Shown here one piece after another: positions 5,751 through 8,537 of a stretch of 8,537 nucleotides of DNA. This DNA comes from Steroidobacteraceae bacterium (lineage in GTDB: Bacteria; Pseudomonadota; Gammaproteobacteria; Steroidobacterales; Steroidobacteraceae). The stretch lies in NCBI GenBank assembly GCA_025927665.1, contig JAICKZ010000136.1, forward strand, positions 1 to 8,537, read 5' to 3'. Below the pieces are notes generated by a model. That model saw only the letters and a program-made list of their open reading frames with translations. It had not been told where the DNA came from and searched no databases. Position numbers and translations under genes: made by a program. How positions within the stretch are numbered: the first letter of the stretch is position 1; every line of letters begins with the position of its first letter.

Positions 5751-7927
5751 GCGTGACTCCATGATGCAGATTGCGCTTCTTGTGTCAGTTGCAATGCAGT
5801 GGCGCGACGCACGACTGCATCGACTCCATACATAGGAATGTCACGTGCAGGACTATTGTGGCTGGCATGAATCGGCATCGTGTTGACGTAACTATTACTC
5901 GGCTGCTGCGAAGCCACCTGTGATCGCACTTCATCACGCACTTGTTCAGAACTGTCGTAATCAAAATTGGGCAAGTTGAGTAAATTGCCCAGCACTCGCA
6001 GCACTTTCCATGCAGGACGTGATTCACCTACTGGAGTCGCAACGCCTGCAACGCTTTGCCAACGACCTTCAACATTGACATGGGTACCCGACGTTTCAGC
6101 GAAGGTGCCGATAGGCAGAATGATGTGCGCATAATCTTTGGCGCTAGCGTAAGGTGAAAGTGCAATCACACATTCGGCACTTCGACATGCTGACAATGCA
6201 GTGACTTCGGCAAAGTCTTGCGATTCCAACGCACCCACGATCAAGTACGCTTTCAATTTTGCTGCCAGCATCTCTTTGACATTCATTCCAGCCGCATACA
6301 ACAGCTGACCATCAATACTACGATGCGGTACTGCACCGGCAATATGAGCGCCAACAGAATTGCCACCGTCTGCCATATAACCCAATTGCACACCGGTCAC
6401 TTGCGATAACACCGCCGCCAATGCACGCAATTCAGTAAATGCAGTATCGCGCTGCGCAATCGCTCCCAACAATATGGCGCGCCGCTCACCGTTCAGCAAC
6501 TGCGTAGCGATGGCACGATGACTGTCACTGGGTTGCACATTGGCGATTAAACCACTGACCATTGCAGGCACCATTGTGTTGTTGGTCTGTGTCACCGCAA
6601 CTAACACCGCAGCCAGATGCTGCCACATATTCAAGCCATTGCTTGAAAGATAAGTAGCGACTGGAAACAAATAGTCATACTTCACTGGATTGATAAATGA
6701 AACTTGCGCACCACGTTGAGCCGCTTTGCGAATGCGATGCGCGAGAATCGGAAACTCTTTACGCAAATTACTACCGATGATCAATGCACTGTTGAGTTGT
6801 TCGAGATCGGCAATGCTGCTTCCCAGCCATGGATAAATAGGATCGTGGTTCTGATCGCGAAAATCACTTCGACGTAAACGGTGATCAACGTTATTGCTGC
6901 CCAACTCGCGAGTAATACGCTGTGCCAGATAAGCTTCTTCCAATGTTGAAGTAGGCGCAACCAAGGTGCCCAACTGTTTGGCATCCGCTTTAACGATCGC
7001 ACCTAACTTTTCTGCGGCACGATTCAATGCCGTTTGCCAATCTACTTCACGCCAGGTGTTACCTTCGCGAATCAAGGGTTTTTGCAAACGATCTTCACTG
7101 TAAATACCTTCGTAACTAAAGCGGTCACGATCCGAAATCCAGGTTTCATTAATTTCTTCATTGGCTCGTGGCACCACCCGCATGACGCGACCACGTAATA
7201 CATGAGCAAACAAATTAGAGCCGACGCTATCGTGTGGAGATACCAGCGGTTGCTGTGTCATCTCCCAAGCACGCGCGCTATAACGATAAGGCTTACTGTT
7301 CAAAGCGCCGACAGGACATAGATCAATAATGTTGCCCGACAATTCGTGCTCAACACTTTTTTCAATAAAGGTGGTGATTTCCACGTGTTCACCGCGACCA
7401 CAGGTACCCAGCTCTTGGAAGCCCTGAATTTCCGAAGTGAACCGCACGCAGCGAGTGCAATGAATGCAACGTGTCATGTCGGTTGAAACCAATGGTCCCA
7501 GACTTTTATCTTTTACGACACGCTTACGTTCTGCATAGCGCGCTGCGTCGCGACCAAAGCCTATGGCTAAATCTTGTAATTCGCATTCACCACCTTGATC
7601 GCAAATGGGACAATCAAGCGGATGATTAATCAACAAGAACTCCATCACCGCTTTTTGTGCGGCAATGGCCTTGGGTGACTTGGTAAATACTTTCATGCCT
7701 TCCGCAACCGGTGTGGCACAAGCAGGCACGGGCTTCGGTGCTTTCTCAACTTCCACCAGACACATGCGGCAATTGGCGGCAATGGGCAACTTCTCGTGAT
7801 AACAGAAGCGTGGCACGTAATGGCCTGAGGCATCCGTTGCCTGAATCAACATCTGGCCTTTGCGCGCCTGCACTGGCTCGCCATTAACCTCGATATTGAC
7901 CAAATCTGGAATGGTGGCTTCGCTCAT
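5747..7927 (-). CDS. nuoG: NADH-quinone oxidoreductase subunit G (iron-sulfur subunit)
   Basis: NuoG is the large iron-sulfur subunit of the complex I peripheral arm, carrying electrons from NuoF towards NuoI. The product has 726 residues. An N-terminal [2Fe-2S] ferredoxin domain carries the N1b ligands Cys42, Cys53, Cys56 and Cys70. The next segment has the His-ligated N5 site, His102, Cys106, Cys109 and Cys115 in HPLDCPICDQGGEC. N4 follows with Cys154, Cys157, Cys160 and Cys204 (CIHCTRC and LCPVGAL). From about residue 215 it becomes a molybdopterin-oxidoreductase-like domain, which in complex I binds no molybdenum cofactor. The four extra cysteines that hold N7 in E. coli are absent: the aligned stretch reads SPHDSVGSNL (230-239) and the last ligand position is Ser265. 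The ATG at 7927 gives the usual start, but the ribosome binding site is weak. The stop overlaps the nuoH start. Confidence 0.98.
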   Translation of the reverse strand: MSEATIPDLVNIEVNGEPVQARKGQMLIQATDASGHYVPRFCYHEKLPIAANCRMCLVEVEKAPKPVPACATPVAEGMKVFTKSPKAIAAQKAVMEFLLINHPLDCPICDQGGECELQDLAIGFGRDAARYAERKRVVKDKSLGPLVSTDMTRCIHCTRCVRFTSEIQGFQELGTCGRGEHVEITTFIEKSVEHELSGNIIDLCPVGALNSKPYRYSARAWEMTQQPLVSPHDSVGSNLFAHVLRGRVMRVVPRANEEINETWISDRDRFSYEGIYSEDRLQKPLIREGNTWREVDWQTALNRAAEKLGAIVKADAKQLGTLVAPTSTLEEAYLAQRITRELGSNNVDHRLRRSDFRDQNHDPIYPWLGSSIADLEQLNSALIIGSNLRKEFPILAHRIRKAAQRGAQVSFINPVKYDYLFPVATYLSSNGLNMWQHLAAVLVAVTQTNNTMVPAMVSGLIANVQPSDSHRAIATQLLNGERRAILLGAIAQRDTAFTELRALAAVLSQVTGVQLGYMADGGNSVGAHIAGAVPHRSIDGQLLYAAGMNVKEMLAAKLKAYLIVGALESQDFAEVTALSACRSAECVIALSPYASAKDYAHIILPIGTFAETSGTHVNVEGRWQSVAGVATPVGESRPAWKVLRVLGNLLNLPNFDYDSSEQVRDEVRSQVASQQPSNSYVNTMPIHASHNSPARDIPMYGVDAVVRRATALQLTQEAQSASWSHA
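5757..5760 (-). promoter_or_regulatory. Ribosome binding site that decides the nuoH start
   Basis: GGAG on the coding strand sits six bases before ATG 5750-5748, within the last codons of nuoG. It overlaps the alternative ATG at 5762, which argues for the downstream ATG as the true start. Confidence 0.7.
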
Positions 7928-7932
7928 CTTGT

Positions 7933-7974
7933 TCAGTCTTGACCGTCTTCGCTGTTCACTTTAATGACAATCAT
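7933..7974 (-). other. 13-codon open frame bridging nuoF and nuoG
   Basis: An ATG overlapping the nuoF stop (ATGA at 7974-7971) opens a frame that reads MIVIKVNSEDGQD and stops five bases before the nuoG ATG. It fills the whole nuoF-nuoG spacer. It is too short to call a gene. It could carry ribosomes from nuoF to nuoG, which lacks a good binding site, or be chance. Confidence 0.12.
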
Positions 7975-8537
7975 GCTGCAGCAGGAGATTTTTCTTTCTC
8001 CACCATGCTGTGGCCGTGATCGATAAAATATTCAAATTCATGCCGATAATGTTTTATAAAACTTTGCACAGGCCATGCTGCTGCATCACCGAAAGCACAA
8101 ATGGTATGCCCTTCGATCTTGCCCACGACTTCGAGCAACAAATCCAGATCTTTGCGTGTGCCAACTCCAGCAACAATACGCTTGAGTACGCGATTGACCC
8201 AGCCCGTGCCTTCGCGACATGGCGTGCACTGCCCACATGATTCTGCATAAAAGAATCGCGAGATACGTTCCAAAGTTTTAACCATACAAGTGTGATCGTC
8301 CATCACAATCATGGAACCTGTGCCCAACGATGACCCTACTTTACGCAAGCCGTCGTAATCCATGGTTGCATCTTGCAGTAACGCAGCCGGAACAACCGGT
8401 GTGGAAATTCCACCGGGAATCACGGCTTTGAGTTGACGTCCCTTCCACACACCACCAGCCACACCAAGCAGCTCATTGAAAGTAATGCCTAATGGCAACT
8501 CAACGTTCAACGGCTTTGCAACATGACCCGATACTGA
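7971..8537 (-). CDS. nuoF: NADH-quinone oxidoreductase subunit F, C-terminal part (cut by right edge)
   Basis: NuoF binds FMN and NADH and carries cluster N3, where electrons enter complex I. Only the last 188 residues are present; the family is usually about 425-450, and the FMN- and NADH-binding N-terminal domain lies outside the window. The frame is open to the edge and begins SVSGHVAKP, a typical internal NuoF sequence, so the apparent TTG start at 8510 should not be used. The SLBB-like segment ELPLGITFNELL is followed by the N3 ligands Cys101, Cys104 and Cys107 (fragment numbering) in ESCGQCTPCREGTGW and Cys147 in GHTICAFGDAAAWP. The C terminus ends with a short charged, Ala-rich tail. 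nuoG follows after 43 bp. Confidence 0.98.
   Translation of the reverse strand, partial: SVSGHVAKPLNVELPLGITFNELLGVAGGVWKGRQLKAVIPGGISTPVVPAALLQDATMDYDGLRKVGSSLGTGSMIVMDDHTCMVKTLERISRFFYAESCGQCTPCREGTGWVNRVLKRIVAGVGTRKDLDLLLEVVGKIEGHTICAFGDAAAWPVQSFIKHYRHEFEYFIDHGHSMVEKEKSPAAA

Noticed and set aside
5747..7927. NuoG as a formate dehydrogenase or other molybdopterin enzyme
   Set aside because: The N-terminal N1b-N5-N4 cluster pattern, the flanking nuoF and nuoH genes, and the lack of the molybdenum-site [4Fe-4S] cysteines identify the complex I subunit.
1..8537. An undescribed system, CRISPR array, prophage or transposase
   Set aside because: Apart from the nuoL-nuoM repeat and two tiny frames, every stretch is explained by canonical nuo genes in canonical order. 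No direct-repeat arrays or transposase motifs were found.

Overview
The window carries most of a nuo operon, encoding subunits of the proton-pumping NADH:quinone oxidoreductase (respiratory complex I). Every gene is on the minus strand. In transcription order, from high to low coordinates, they are nuoF (C-terminal part, cut by the right edge), nuoG, nuoH, nuoI, nuoJ, nuoK, nuoL and nuoM (N-terminal part, cut by the left edge). This is the conserved bacterial order. All reading frames are open, and the key cofactor and proton-channel residues are present wherever they can be seen.

The organism is most likely a proteobacterium, probably gamma- or betaproteobacterial. The evidence is the gene order, the proteobacterial style of NuoI, NuoJ and NuoL, a NuoG without the extra N7 iron-sulfur ligands found in Escherichia coli, and a moderate base composition. 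The sequence alone does not allow a genus to be named.

Region by region: 7971-8537 is the NuoF end with its N3 cluster ligands. A 43-bp spacer leads into nuoG (5747-7927), which carries the N1b, N5 and N4 clusters. nuoH (4653-5750) overlaps the nuoG stop as ATGA and has a Shine-Dalgarno site inside nuoG. nuoI (4154-4636) follows after 16 bp and encodes the N6a/N6b ferredoxin subunit. A 129-bp spacer separates nuoI from nuoJ (3401-4024) and contains one weak 34-codon open frame. nuoK (3096-3401) overlaps the nuoJ stop as TAATG. nuoL (1010-3094) starts with GTG one base after the nuoK stop. The 187-bp gap between nuoL and nuoM (1-822) holds a large imperfect inverted repeat at about 871-1011.

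Together the products cover the path from NADH (NuoF, flavin and N3) through the iron-sulfur wire (NuoG, NuoI) to the quinone site (NuoH, NuoI) and the membrane proton channels (NuoH, J, K, L, M). No promoter, terminator, tRNA, rRNA, CRISPR array or insertion sequence was recognised, and no gap between the annotated genes exceeds 190 bp. I see no undescribed biological system here. The only structure that standard nuo annotation does not explain is the inverted repeat between nuoL and nuoM.
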